NCBI RefSeq assembly: GCF_026213295.1
Contig: NC_079422.1
Coordinates: 24,830,686 to 24,894,685, forward strand
Length of the DNA stretch: 64,000 nt
Direction of reading: 5' to 3'
DNA from: Gadus chalcogrammus
Lineage: Eukaryota > Chordata > Actinopteri > Gadiformes > Gadidae
Below are positions 10,963 to 22,528 of this stretch, in pieces. The notes under the pieces are model-generated. The model worked only from the letters and a program-made list of their open reading frames with translations, was not told the origin of the DNA and ran no database searches. The first letter of the stretch is position 1; each line of letters starts with the position of its first letter. Made by a program: the position numbers and the translations under genes.

Positions 10963-11385
10963 AAGGGGCCTACACACCGCCCAGACTCAAGCAACGGCAG
11001 ACTGTCTTTATCCAACCACTCCGTTGACTCTCGTCTGACCCTTTCGCCACAAAAGTAGCATTGAAACACATGGAGGAGACTACTGCCAACTTCACAGTAG
11101 CGTGTACGTTCTGCGCTTGCGCGAGATGCAATAAGTCTTCTTAACATCGGGTGGCGCTAGTTTCATGGCTGGTTGTGTGCTATCACAAACAATCTGAGGC
11201 TTTAATCCTCAGACACCAACCCTCTCAGTCTTTGCATGTTGAATCGGACCAGACACCGTCGGCGCGGTTCCAAAAGCTTGACGGCAACACAGCTGAACAC
11301 ACGGAACAGATTTGGTCCCCAACTCGTCCGAGTCTCCCCCAAACATTTGAGATGGCCAACGGTTGGGCCAGTGTGAAGCAGCCTT
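10963..11385. mobile_element. candidate inverted-repeat DNA transposon (copy 2 of 3907-4329)
   Basis: This is the duplicated counterpart of the element at 3907-4329, with the same weak terminal inverted repeats. It gives no independent support for mobility because the whole surrounding segment is duplicated. Confidence 0.35.
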
Positions 11386-12189
11386 AATGGGTCTCCCAGC
11401 GTTCCTCAATCCTACTGCGGTCCCACCCCCCCAGACTGGATCAGGCTTTGATCTATGCACAACTATCAAAGAGTTACAACCACAACAACAACAACAAATA
11501 CATACCACTCCTCTACAAGGAGAATCGATACCAAAGACAACCCAACAAGCAGTTGCAAATTGCAGCGCATTACAAATCCAGACGCCATCCCACTCTGAGC
11601 AAACCAAGCCGACTGCTGCACGCGCCCACTGCCGCATGTCACACTTAGTGGAGGTGAGGAACAAGGCTTTTGTTTCAAAGTCAGGTGCGAGTGTTGTCTG
11701 CACGATGGCGGCAACAGTCGCCGGTAGACGTCATTATAAAGCCCGGCGCTTGTTCCCCACGCGGTGTCAAATCAATACTAATCATGGGGTGCGATGGGTG
11801 AAAGGTAATCGGGGGGCCCTCAGCGGGTCGGCAGAGCACGGAGCCGTGAGGTTTGGGTACATGCCACGCTCATTAAAGTCATTTGTCTTCATAAAGGTGT
11901 TTGTGCATGGGAAGCAAGAGCAGGTATGACTGTTGTTCCGTCCTCCTATTGCAGTGTTGATTGTTTTTCTGCGTGTTTGGACACACAGGTTTGGCGCGTG
12001 TTGGACCAGCTTGGCCCTATGATTTAGGCAGGGCCCCGAGGTTTGTGCAGGGCCAGCATTATTTATGTATTTCCCAGAATGACAATGCAAGAAATGAGAA
12101 AGAGAAAACGTAATTACAAGTAGATAGTGTGAATGCCCATATGCCCAGAGTAAATGAAGCTGTGAAAGAGCTTTACACATCACCTTAAA

Positions 12190-12550
12190 GTGTGTGCGTT
12201 TGTTTGTGTTTATGAGTGCGTGCATGCATTAGTTGGCGTTTGTGCATCTGTTTTTGTCAAATGTGTTTGTTTCTGTGTGCAGGAGTTTGTTTAAATGCAT
12301 GTGTGATTGTTTAAATGTGTGCGTGCGTGACTTTGTTTACATGTCTTTGTTTCTGTGTGTGCATGTGTAAGTTTTAAATGTGTGTGTGTGTGTGTTTGTG
12401 AGAGTGTGCGTGCGTGCGTGTTTGTTTGAATGTGTGCTTGCCTTGAGTGTCTACGTGCATGCTTGTGTATGTGTGTGTGTGTGTGTGTGTGTGTACAGGT
12501 ACATGTGTTTGTGTGCGTCTGTGCATGTGTGCGTGCGTGCGTGCGCGTAG
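12190..12550. repeat. (GT)n-rich tract (copy 2)
   Basis: Counterpart of 5130-5495, almost unchanged. Confidence 0.85.
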
Positions 12551-13320
12551 GTCCTAGCAGGTTGGTCCAGAGAGCTATCTCTGCGCCCGCTAATTACAAC
12601 AGAAGCATCAGGCCGGAGCCATGCTGTTCTCAGCTGGAATTGGGTTTTAATTGGCCTACCTTAATTGTCTTATTGGACTGGTGGTAGAAGCCAATGCCTG
12701 CCACGCTGTGCGGTGGCCCTGTCAGCCCCACTATTCTGCTGTTTTATTCAATAGCTCCACATAGCTTCTCTCCGGTGGAAGGAATATACCTTATTGGAAT
12801 ATTGTTATTGACTTAGGGAATGGCAGAATTAGCGCTTTGGGGGCCGACGGTGTACCAACGAGAGGTGGATGTTGTCTTCGTGGTCGCTGTACCTCAGGTT
12901 TGTTGAGCAGGAGCGAGCACACACAGAGGAGACGGTCACTGCAGGGTGTTGATGGCCGTGTTCTCTGCGGCTCCCTTTGAAGAAACGTTCCTCCTAGCGA
13001 CGGCTAGCTGTTGGCACTCTCATCCTGCTCCATTAAATATGTTAATCTAATTGTCTCGTCTGCAATTAGAATCTGAGTAGCGTGTGATTCCTCCTAATTC
13101 GGGGGCCATTCATTCGTCGAGGCCTCGACTGCACGACTTACACCGCCAGTATGCGGGTTACAGTGACAAGCAAAATAACCAACCTAACGGCCGCGGCGTT
13201 CGATCAGGAAACAGGACTGAGTGAAGCGTCCATTAGGTGACGAACCGCTTGTGTCTTGGCCGCCCTCACCCCCCCTCACGCCCACAATAACGGGAGCAGG
13301 CGATGCTCAGTATGGCCTGC

Positions 13321-13560
13321 ATGTGGCTCAGAAGGTAGAGCGGGTTGGCTGGTAACCGGAGGGTTGCTAGTTCGAAACCTGGCTCCTACTAGCTGAGTGT
13401 TAAGGTGTCCCTAAGCAAGACAATGCTCCCGACAAGCTGGCTGTCCCCTTGCTTGGTTGACACCGCCGTCAGTGAGTGAATTTGTGAAAGAATATTAGGC
13501 AATATTGGTGGCCACTGGTTATAAAAGCGCTGTATAATTGCAGTCCATTTGAGCATTTAC
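13321..13560 (+). mobile_element. tRNA-derived SINE, copy 2
   Basis: Same element as 6265-6504, with the same tRNA-like head, body and GCATTTAC tail. It should not be counted as an independent insertion. Confidence 0.85.
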
Positions 13561-13672
13561 TCGGTGAGGCTGACCCTGAAGTCACCTGCCTGTAGCCCGA
13601 CCGCGTCATAATAATAATAACAACTCTATAACAATATTGCTTAAATCAGGGAAGCCGGCCACTGTGGTTCTG

Positions 13673-13968
13673 TTAAAGGCACCCAGTGCAACTTTCGAGG
13701 CTTAAAAATAAACATTCAATTTCTAGTCTTTTTTACACGTAGTAAGTTTCAATAACTCCATACCATTACATACCGACATTCAAGCAGATTGTTGTTGTTT
13801 ACGATTTTCTATCAGTTCTCACCACACAGCGACGTCTCATCTTTGCTCCTTGAATGTCGATATGTAATGGTATGGAGTTATTGAAACTTACTACGTGTAA
13901 AAAAGACTAGAAATTGAATGTTTGTTTTTCATTGAATGTTTACATAAAGTTGCACTGGGTGCCTTTAA
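13673..13968. mobile_element. TTAA-flanked hairpin MITE, copy 2
   Basis: Counterpart of 6617-6912, with TTAA at 13673-13676 and 13965-13968 and the same long inverted arms. Confidence 0.85.
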
Positions 13969-14780
13969 GTAGCGCACTGCCCTAACAAACACTAGCCTCA
14001 CAGCAAGGGGCCAGTGGGCCGCCCGTTGGCTGTAAGGCCGGGCTCACATTAGTATCAAACGCTAGCTCGCTCATGGAGCACTTCAGCACACAGTTCCGCT
14101 CAGTCGGGCGGGCGGACACTAAATACTAGCACCGGACAAGCACAAGTGACATTTAAGTTCCGTTCGGTTGTGGCAGTCGGGCCTTTCAGCTGGCTTCATT
14201 ACTAATTCAAAATGTAGCCCATTTAGTTGCCTCCCAGTTTTGCTAGGACTCCAAAGAGTTAGAAAGGGGGGAGATAGATTTGGTACTTAGAATGATCTGG
14301 ATAGCGGGCATCAAAAGCCCGCCGTGCAGACACTACGTGGCACTAATATCTCATCCGTTTGTGTCCTTCCTGTACCGTTCATTAATGCCGCGCTAACTCA
14401 CCGCTGACAACATTCACATCCCCGTTACTCACGTCGGGGACAGCCTGCCTGCCGATACGGAGATGTAAACAAATCCAGTATGAATGCAGTCACATGACCT
14501 CCACAGACATCTGGCCGTCCCCGGAACCCTCCCACCTTCCTCCCACGGTGGGATGTTGACGTTTGCATTCCCGTGCTATCACATAGCACCGCATCACACA
14601 CAGTGCCGGTGGTGCGTGTGCGTCGTCCACAGCGACGTTCTACTCACTAGTAGTAATCCCTTCCCTTCATCCTCCCTCCGCTCTTTAAAAACATCTGAAG
14701 GTCCCGGGGACCCGGCCTCCGCCTCGCAGCGCGTACGCACATCGCTGTGGAGGCTCGCCCACATCAGAGTCCGCCAGCGA

Positions 14781-14859
14781 GGGGGGGGGGGGGGGGCGCG
14801 CGGCTGCCAGTGTTTGTGTCCGTCCTTCTGCCTGTCGGCAGGCTGCTGCAACGGGGAGT

Positions 14860-14944
<85 letters not shown>
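14781..14944. repeat. poly(G) run and (GT)n microsatellite (copy 2)
   Basis: G16 lies at 14781-14796 and about 81 nt of GT at 14864-14944. Counterpart of 7725-7892 with a two-unit shorter GT tract. Confidence 0.95.
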
Positions 14945-14951
<7 letters not shown>

Positions 14952-16104
14952 TTCTGACTCACATGGTGAATACCAAACTGTTCCATAACATAGATAGATG
15001 AATAGATTGGTGGATGGAGAGCGGGGGAGGGAGCGAGAGAGGGAGGGAGGGGAGGGAGAGGGTGGAGAGAGAGCGTGAGGAGAGAGAGCAGGGAAAGAGA
15101 GAGAGGGTGGGAGGAGACCAGCAGGAGAGAGATGTTCGGGTACATACTGCAGGGAACTTCAAAATCGTCACATAGAGCCTACAGCAACATTTCCATGTGT
15201 ATTGAATAAGAGAAAATGAAGCACATATTGGAAATTGATATTCCAAGATAAATGAGGCTATTGTTCAAGGGGGCAAGGCTTTTTCTTGTCCTTGTACGTT
15301 AATCTCAAATCAAGCAGTTTGTTGCAACCTTGAGAAAAGTCCATGTTTGATTTGAGCAACAACATAGGGATAATCTTTTAGCTGTATTTAAAAAAACTAA
15401 CATATAAAGCACTTGCCAGATGACCTTGCAAGTACAGGCAAAGAAAGATGGAGTGAATACAAATACGGATTTCAGGGCGATTCCAGCTGGAGGGATGTCT
15501 AATCCTCGGAGTTGACGAGGTACAAGGACAGACAGTCACAGTTTGTGAATAGACCGTGAAGTTGTTGTGCTAAGGATTGCTCTTGAAAACTAACGGGCGC
15601 CCCTGCTCGCTCTACCTGGGCGGATGGCTGTCAAGGCTGAGCACCAACCCTTTACAGAAACATTCAAAGTGCAGAAACATCGCTCCACTCGGAAATAGAA
15701 ATCGAAAAAATAAAATAGAATGAAAAAATAAAAGGTCCAATTTATCAGCGCACCCCGGGTTCCCCCCTTCCTGCCTCCACTCCGACGCCAACAAATGCTT
15801 TCATCCTTCTGAATTTAGGGGTCGCAGTCACAGTTAAGAATGACACTGGCAATGTAGCAGGCGTCTCTATGTGTTTGCCGATACAGAAGTGATGAAACAG
15901 AGTTTAGGTGTTTTCATTTGACGACGGCGACTCTCCGGGGAGATTATTAGACACCGAGCGCATGATGAAGGACAGGTTCCCCGCTGGATCGAGGAGTAGA
16001 GGAACAGAGGAAATCCGTGGCCACGAGCAAGGATGTCCTGAGTGCCAGCGTCCCGGCATCCAGCCAGGGAAACACATCTGTCCCCCGCTGGAAACTAGGA
16101 CCGA

Positions 16105-16552
16105 CGGACAGAGAAGGACAGACTGAGAAGGAAGGACTGAGAAGATAGGAGGATAGACAGGAGGCCAGAGCGAGAAGGACACACGATGAGGACAGGACGG
16201 ACAGCGGAGGAAAGACAGGAGGACAGATCAAGATGAGGACGAAGAGGACAGACCCGATTGGACAGACAGAGGAGGACAGACCGATGAGGACAGAATGATG
16301 AGGACAGACGGACAGGACAGACAGGAGGACAAACAGGAGGACAGACAGAGGAGGACAGACCGATAAGGAAAGACCCACGAGGACAGACAGGAGGACAGAC
16401 CTAGAGGACAGACAGAGGAGGACAGACCGATAAGGAAAGACCCATGAGGACAGACTGAGAAGGACAAACCGATGAGGAGAACAGACAGGAGGACAGACAG
16501 GAGGACAGACAGCAGGAAAGACCTAGGAGGAAAGACAGGAGGACAGACCGAG
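16105..16552. repeat. GAGGACAGAC minisatellite (copy 2)
   Basis: Counterpart of 9051-9499 with the same unit order. A real minisatellite of this kind would usually differ in unit number between old paralogous copies, so the identity points to one locus. Confidence 0.9.
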
Positions 16553-16679
16553 GCCATTTTACTTTGAAAGACATTGAGAGTTCAAAGTCAAGGAAGGACC
16601 ACCTTAACCATATTGTCTGGGGTTGTGTAGCCTTCTACAAGGCTGTAATCATAATCCCTTAAGAATTCAGACTCCCTGT

Positions 16680-17165
16680 TGCTTATAATTGCTGTTATTA
16701 GATTTCCCTAAAATCTTCGCTGGATCTCACGGCATTTTTTTAATTTATCGCTGGCAATCGGCCGCGCACTGTGCCAATGTGTTTCTGCGAAGGCACCGGG
16801 CTATCTTTAGACGGCTATTTTTATTGTATTTCAATAATTAATTCGTAATGAGAGTGGTGCAGCGGCAGACTGTTCTTTCCATCAATCCCACACAAGACGC
16901 TTTCCTCTCCTGACGAACCCCGGTGGATTTTGGGGTTAATAATAATGAAGATTGCTCGGCTAATTCGGATGCTCATTAAGCAAACGAACCAGCACCAAAT
17001 CGGGCCATGTGTAGAAAAGCCTCCTCTTCAAGGTTATTGATCAAGGCTTAGCCCTTCCCTTTGCAATTAATGTTCCAAAAAATAATCATTTTTTTGTAGA
17101 TTGAATATATATATATTTAATAAATTATAGTTTGTTAATTTAGAATTATTATTTATTACAAATGG
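16680..17165. promoter_or_regulatory. candidate AT-rich conserved non-coding element
   Basis: The block spans the end of the duplication and continues into single-copy DNA. It contains CAATAATTAATTCGTAATGA at about 16832 and other ATTA cores, then a ~60-base A/T-rich patch at 17085-17155. There is no coding frame. Homeodomain-type cores are frequent in any AT-rich DNA, so this is only a candidate. Confidence 0.25.
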
Positions 17166-17720
17166 CCCCCGGCACAAAAGCTCCCTTGGTTATTAAAATA
17201 TTTAACAAATGATGTTGATGAAGTTCTCTGTTCATGGAGATGGAAGAATGGCTTTAACACGGCTTTGAACCCGACAGGATTTCATGGTAACACACTAGTT
17301 GTCAAGTTAAGAATAAATGACAGTATGTTATTGTATTCTTCTTTAATTGGTAGCTTGGTGGTTGACTATTTACTATTCCGGCTTTCATCCTACACTCAAT
17401 TCAAACACTACGGCTTTTGGATGCATGCCATTAATAAGAAGGTAGGGGTTAGTTTCATGTCGAATTTGGACCTTTCGGTTTGAACCAAGAACCTTTGGCG
17501 AGTCCACACCCTGGTCCATCCGGCCCCAACCCAGTCCACCCAGCGGGGGAACTAACGGGGCTGTTGTCTTCTGGCCTCTGTTACGTCAATTAAGCACATA
17601 AGCTGTAATTACTACACACAGCCACAAGGGAGCAGGGTCAAACATACATGCTGTAATATCTACCCCAGCCACAGACGGCAGCATCTTTAAGAAAGACGCG
17701 GAAGCCGCAGCCAAAGACGA
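17166..17720. other. non-coding sequence, no gene seen
   Basis: A 72-codon frame at 17265-17483 resembles nothing known and lacks splice or promoter context. Nothing else was found. Confidence 0.5.
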
Positions 17721-17790
17721 CACATAGGCCACGCCTACTTCACATAGACCACGCCTACTTCACATAGGCCACGCCTACTTCACATAGGCC
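17721..17790. repeat. 20-bp tandem repeat, 3.5 units
   Basis: The unit is CACATAGGCCACGCCTACTT, repeated with a single G/A change in the second unit. The array is short and nearly perfect, so it is recent. Its source is not apparent. Confidence 0.9.
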
Positions 17791-17985
17791 CAGCCCCGGG
17801 GCTTGAAGTAGCTCTACGGTATTTTTCTCCACGCATGTTAGATACAATTCCCTCCGTTTTGCTTCGTAGTTACCATTCCGAAATACTTTAACAAATAAAG
17901 TGAGTTAAAAGCGACCCGTTTTGAACTACTTTCAACAAGAACACGACACCTCCAGATCCCCACAGTGGAAGATGGATGTAGGTAT

Positions 17986-18192
17986 TATATGCACACTTAT
18001 TGCATGTTGTACGTCCTTGCACAAAAATAGTACTTAGCATCGTGTAGCATCTTATCCTAGCTATCTTTGTTGTATATGGGGAATGGGTTATCCTAGCGAT
18101 TGTTAGTGCTTAGTTCTATGAACATCCTTACTGTGTTTATTGTTAGTCGCTTTGGTTAAAAGCATCTGCTAAATGCCCTTAATGTAAATGTA
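17986..18192 (+). mobile_element. retroposon of a locally repeated family, plus orientation
   Basis: It shares most of its length with the reverse complement of 38190-38515 and with 46083-46210. Shared landmarks are TAGTACTTAGCATCGTGTAGC, GGGGAATGGGTTA and a 3' tail GTCGCTTTGGTTAAAAGC, then ATCTGCTAAATGC and TGTAAATG. That tail is a widespread ending of fish SINE/LINE-type retroposons. The 5' part begins near GCACACTTATTGCATGTTG. No A/B box is evident, so it may be a truncated LINE or an unusual SINE. Confidence 0.65.
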
Positions 18193-18566
18193 GGGCCCAT
18201 GCTTCAACTCCCATCACTGGTTTACCTCCAGTAAAAACTCAGAAACTCATTAATTCGGTGAAAGGCCCAACATCTGAAACGCTGAGGATCGACGACAGAA
18301 AGTATTAGCTTCCATTGTACTGTCGCGTGTACTTTGTGTTGATGAAATCTCACGTTGGTGTCCCATCAAAGCTCTGAAATGTAGAGAACGGTACATCGGG
18401 AGATCAAACCCTTTGTGACACACTCCTGGCTCTGGCTCCCAGCTGGATGGCAGGCGGTTAAAACAATTACACAACATCATGTCCCCTCTCAGTCAGACCA
18501 GAGGCTTCACCGGGCTCTGGTTGACAAACAGGGGAATGCTCAGCAGCCCGTGCCGCAGACGTAACG

Positions 18567-18802
18567 GCGGCAGTAGCTCAGGAGGTGGAGCGGGTTGACT
18601 GGTGAGGTTGCCGGTTCGATCCCCGGCCCCCTCGTGGTGTCCTTTAGCGAGCCGCCTCACCCTAACTGCTCCTGCCGAGCTGGCTGTCGCCCTGCGCGGT
18701 TGACTCCGCCCTGCGCGGTTGACTCCGTCTCCGCCGTGTGAATGTGTGTATGAATGGTTGCAAGACGCAAAATCCCCTCAATGTAAACGTCAATGTAAAT
18801 GT
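18567..18802 (+). mobile_element. tRNA-derived SINE, second independent insertion
   Basis: The head has AGTAGCTCAGGAGGTGGAGC (A-box region) and GGTTGCCGGTTCGATCCCC (B-box region). The body has CTCCTGCCGAGCTGGCTGTC and the tail repeats AATGTAAA phrases. Inside, the 19-base phrase CCTGCGCGGTTGACTCCGC is duplicated in tandem. It is diverged from the copy at 6265, so it is a separate insertion of the same broad family. Confidence 0.8.
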
Positions 18803-19197
18803 AACGCAACACGGTTTGTTGATCTTACCCTTCTTAAGAAGGGGCTTAAAAAACAAGACAAGGGCGACGGCCTGAGTGTAACTCAGGCCTGGTGTCCTCG
18901 AGTCACCGGGGTGGATATATGACATCAATTACACCGGCGGAGCGCCTTTTATCTGACCCCGCGTGGCGCCGGGCGGGCAGCCCTTCATCACCACGGCAAC
19001 AGCATCGGGGCTGACGGCACCGCGGGACGATTTACGGCCCGGCCCCGCCTGCCCGGCCGTTTCATTAAGCTAATATATTCCCCCGTAGCTGTAAGTACAC
19101 GCGGCTGATACACAGCCCCCGGCCTGAATGTGTCCCGACGCAGACACCGTGACCCAGACCTCCCACCCACTGCGTAAACTACGTCCTGTCCGTCCTG

Positions 19198-19513
19198 CCC
19201 CCCCCCCCCCCCCCCCCCCCACTCCTAAGCCCCCCCCCCCCCCGCCCTCCTCTTTGAAAGGCATCGCTGTGCATTTAGTCTTTCTTCACAAGGCTCTGAC
19301 GATCGTGTGATGACCTGATGATCTTCAGGGGGGGGGGGGGGTCGTGGTTCACAGCAGAGGCCCTGGTTATGGCTCCGCCAGGCGGGGGGGGGGGGGGGGG
19401 GGGTGATGCGACCAACAGCCCCTGAATGCACCCAAAACACATGCTTGGGGTAGCCTAGCATCCTCTGTTAGCATAGCATGCTCTGTTAGCCTATGCTCGG
19501 TAGCTACATTAGT

Positions 19514-19544
<31 letters not shown>

Positions 19545-19557
19545 GGGGGGGGGGGGG
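19198..19557. repeat. cluster of five poly(C)/poly(G) runs plus (GT)n
   Basis: Runs are C23 (19198-19220), C14 (19230-19243), G14 (19328-19341), G20 (19384-19403) and G14 (19544-19557). The last directly follows a GTGTGT tract at 19513-19543. The C runs and G runs lie on opposite sides of about 85 bases, so they could also pair as an inverted structure. Pro- and Gly-rich frames across the block are artefacts. Confidence 0.95.
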
Positions 19558-19559
19558 AT

Positions 19560-20836
19560 GTATACATGTGGAACATTATCTGCAAGGAGCTTTGAGAGAC
19601 TGGTGGCAAAAAGAAAAAGTTGATCCAATTGGCAGCAGAATGTGGAGGAAAAAGAGTTATATTGGCCCCCTTCCAACTGCTTTTAAATTATTGTATTAGA
19701 ATTATTTAAAAAAAATCGACCACTATGTTTCGGACCGCAGACAGAGATATATTTCCGCTTGAATATATCCCGGCTCGATCTCCCTCTCGCCCCCCGCGGT
19801 TTGCCTTGCACTGTTTTCTTGCCAATTATTTATACATTGCGATTCATAATGCATTCTAAGGTGACAGTTCTCAGCTGGATGCTGGCGCAGAGATGGATGC
19901 GCTAGTTTACGGTCTGGTCCTATTCGCCAGACAAGTGTGGATGTTGGGGTGGACAGCTTGGGAGGAAGAGTGATGTCTTAGCATCCTGGAGCCGAGCTCT
20001 AGGAAGGAACATAAATAAATAAACAAATAAAGGCTCCGTGATCTATGCCAACGCATTACGGGAGATTACGATAGTTATTGCATAACGCTCCCCTTCAGAG
20101 GCATCAGTAATATGCAGTCACATGTCACGACCACGCAGTTCCCAGTGTTAAAGCCGATAAGAAATCAGTTTGAATGATACATCGATGCGATTGGCCCATT
20201 AACAAAGCTCAGGGCCGTCAATGCGTCGTCAGTCATCCTCGTCGCCCTGTCACAGGCGGATGTTTAAGAGCAGCGAGGGATTACAGGAAGACGAGGATCA
20301 TGAATGCGTTTCACTTGTCAGGGAATGGCAGTGAGTCGACTGGAATGCCGTTCGGTATAACAACCTGTCCTGAAACAAGTCAGGCTTTGGAGTTACAAGG
20401 AAAAGGGACGCTTTTCATTTGTTCGGCAGACACGAATATAATTGCGTCAATTAAGAAACGCTGCGGACAAACTATATTATGAATAAACCGATTTTGGGGC
20501 CGAATTACCCCTCGCGACTCGGTTCAGTAAGGCCCACATTTCTGAATCTGATTATAAGGATTTTATTGCCAGGATTTCCTGTGGTGTGGAGCATGATAGT
20601 ATTATATTAAGATGTATTAAGACTTCCCCAAAATCCAATCGGGGGGCGCAGCAATTAGCAGTCGGAAATATTCAACGTTTGATATTCCCGATCCAATACC
20701 CTGTGGCGTGGGGAAACCCCGAGGACATCCGAGTGTGCGTCAAAGGATTTTCACGCTGTCTCCGTTTATGATCGCGAGATTGCGTTTTGCAATTAGAGAG
20801 AGTTCACGTTCTAAGAGATTTGGAACGGAGCCTGGG
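19560..20836. other. non-coding sequence, no gene seen
   Basis: Complex sequence with no recognisable exon. Frames of 60-106 codons overlap on both strands without domain similarity. Confidence 0.5.
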
Positions 20837-21692
20837 GCTGCGTTCCAAATCACATACCCTTTCTTTTTACTTGTAGTACTTACTGCAGCTACCCTTACAA
20901 AGTATGTGCTGTTGCACACAGAATGCATACAATTGGGAGCGCCTACATGTGTTGTCATTCTACAGGTGTTCAGCACACCTGTATTGCTGTGCACTGCTGA
21001 TGCTTCAGATGATTGCGGTACAGAATAGCCTAAAAAACATGCTGGCTTGCATACGGCGAAACGCGACCGGATGTTACAATGTTACATGTTTGCCTTTTCC
21101 ATCCTATGTATTGGGACATACTTATGCAGTAAAATCCATTTGGACGCCGGTACGTGCAAGTTTTTGCAAATCTCCCAGCTTTCTTGCTGCATTTCATTGA
21201 GGCACGCCCTCTTTTGGTCGTAGTATCTCGCTGCTTTGAAAGTAGAGCGATTTCAGTGAGGCCGAACGTACTTATCCTCAACAAAAATGGCTGTGCCTGA
21301 GATTTATTTTCTTTGTATTTGTATCACGTTGGTCATTTTAATGTAGGTTTTAAATGCTTTTACACACTTGATTACATTGCTACTTTATGCCGGTCACCAA
21401 TTTATGCACGGTATTGCTGCGTGTCCAGTACAATGTAAGGTTGTGTTGTTTGTTTTCGAGCTGGTTTGCTAAAGAGGATAATATAGCTAACAATAACAAT
21501 GACTAGACAATGAGAAACTGGAAATATACTACGACCAAAACGGGCCGTGCCCCCGCAAATGCCGTAAGAAAGCTGGGAGATTTGCAACTTACGACTTGCA
21601 CGTAGGCCTACCAGCGTACAATCCAAATGGAACAGCATTATCTTTTTCTAGCATACTAAATAGCATGGTGGTATGGGTATTGGAACGCAGCC
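20837..21692. mobile_element. fold-back (long inverted repeat) DNA element, ~856 bp
   Basis: The outer ends are GGCTGCGTTCCAA and its reverse complement, ending at 21692. A second, longer pair of arms lies inside: about 21130-21227 against 21530-21632. They share CGTGCAAGT, GCAAATCTCCCAGCTTTCTT and TTTTGGTCGTAGTAT in inverted order. About 300 bases separate the inner arms. No transposase remnant was seen and no clear target-site duplication flanks the ends, so superfamily is not assigned. Confidence 0.7.
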
Positions 21693-22428
21693 TTCATGTT
21701 TCGAGTGTCTGTGTTGTTGCGTCGCGACGCGTTTCTGCACGCATCGCAGCGAAGCAACAGCTGCGGTATAGGAGAGAAATAATAAACAACTAGGAGTGCT
21801 CAGATCTATATGGTTTTTCAGTGTTGTGAACAATGTTTAGTCATTCAACGGGACAATGTGTTCATTGGCGATCTTCCAGCTCAACTCCCCTGGAGCTCCG
21901 ACGACGAAACAGATTGTCCTCCAAATGTTGTCTTTCGTTAAATTGTCCTTGTCTGAACAATGTCTGGGGGTCGTACATCTCACAGTGTTCCCCCCCCTCT
22001 GCTCTCTGCCACACCTCGTCCTTGGAACTAAACTGAAACAGGCGAGAAGGCACAGAGTTACACAGTCTGCGGAACACAGGGCTGTAGTTATACTGGGATT
22101 CTAAATGACTACAGTTATTAGTTATATATAGTGTATATGAAAAGAGGGGCAAATGATCCCTAGGGGTCATTCACCCCCGCCTTCACCCTACTGTGTAGCC
22201 TACACCCTACCTACACCCTATGTGTACCTCACTGCAATTGTACAAATGCGACTACTGAGGAAATGTGTTTGCAAAATTGACAAGAGGGCATTTTCCCCCT
22301 GCAATATGCAACTACAACAACTTATGCATATACTTACATTATTTAGTCAATTGATATACAAACGTTCTTTCTTCGAAAACACACAGTTTATTCTTAGAGG
22401 GAGCCGTTAACTTGAGTAAACATTATTA
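21693..22428. other. non-coding sequence, no gene seen
   Basis: One near-palindrome, AATGATCCCTAGGGGTCATT, lies at about 22152-22171. No exon-like frame was recognised. Confidence 0.5.
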
Positions 22429-22528
22429 TGCATTTTGCTGCATGTCAGGCACTTTGCTGCATGTCACACTTGCATGTCGTTGTCTCTGTACTTGGCACAA
22501 GGACAATAAGGTTGAATCAAATCTAATC
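22429..22528 (+). mobile_element. possible retroposon 3' tail
   Basis: The phrase GCATGTCGTTGTCTCTGTAC followed by GGACAATAAGGTTGAATC and AAATCTAATCC resembles the ACAATAAAGTTGAATCTAAT tails of fish retroposons. An internal direct repeat (TTTGCTGCATGTCA) precedes it. Only the 3' end is visible, so this is probably a 5'-truncated insertion. Confidence 0.4.

Larger units (their letters stand above)
9877..16830. repeat. copy 2 of the ~6.95 kb direct duplication
   Basis: It begins at the first base after the gap with GAACGGTTTTGGATCAGTG, identical to 2824 onward. It runs to 16830, where copy 1 is cut off by the gap. The first ~500 bases carry many small indels and substitutions relative to copy 1, as expected for a low-coverage contig end. 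After about 11000 the two are almost identical. The offset drifts only from 7052 to 7056 over most of the length. Confidence 0.95.

Noticed and set aside
2824..16830. Genuine recent segmental duplication
   Set aside because: Possible, but the boundaries coincide exactly with the edges of a 100-N gap, which favours an assembly overlap.
22152..22171. AATGATCCCTAGGGGTCATT near-palindrome as an operator or hairpin
   Set aside because: A single 20-base near-palindrome is expected by chance in 64 kb, and nothing nearby gives it a role.
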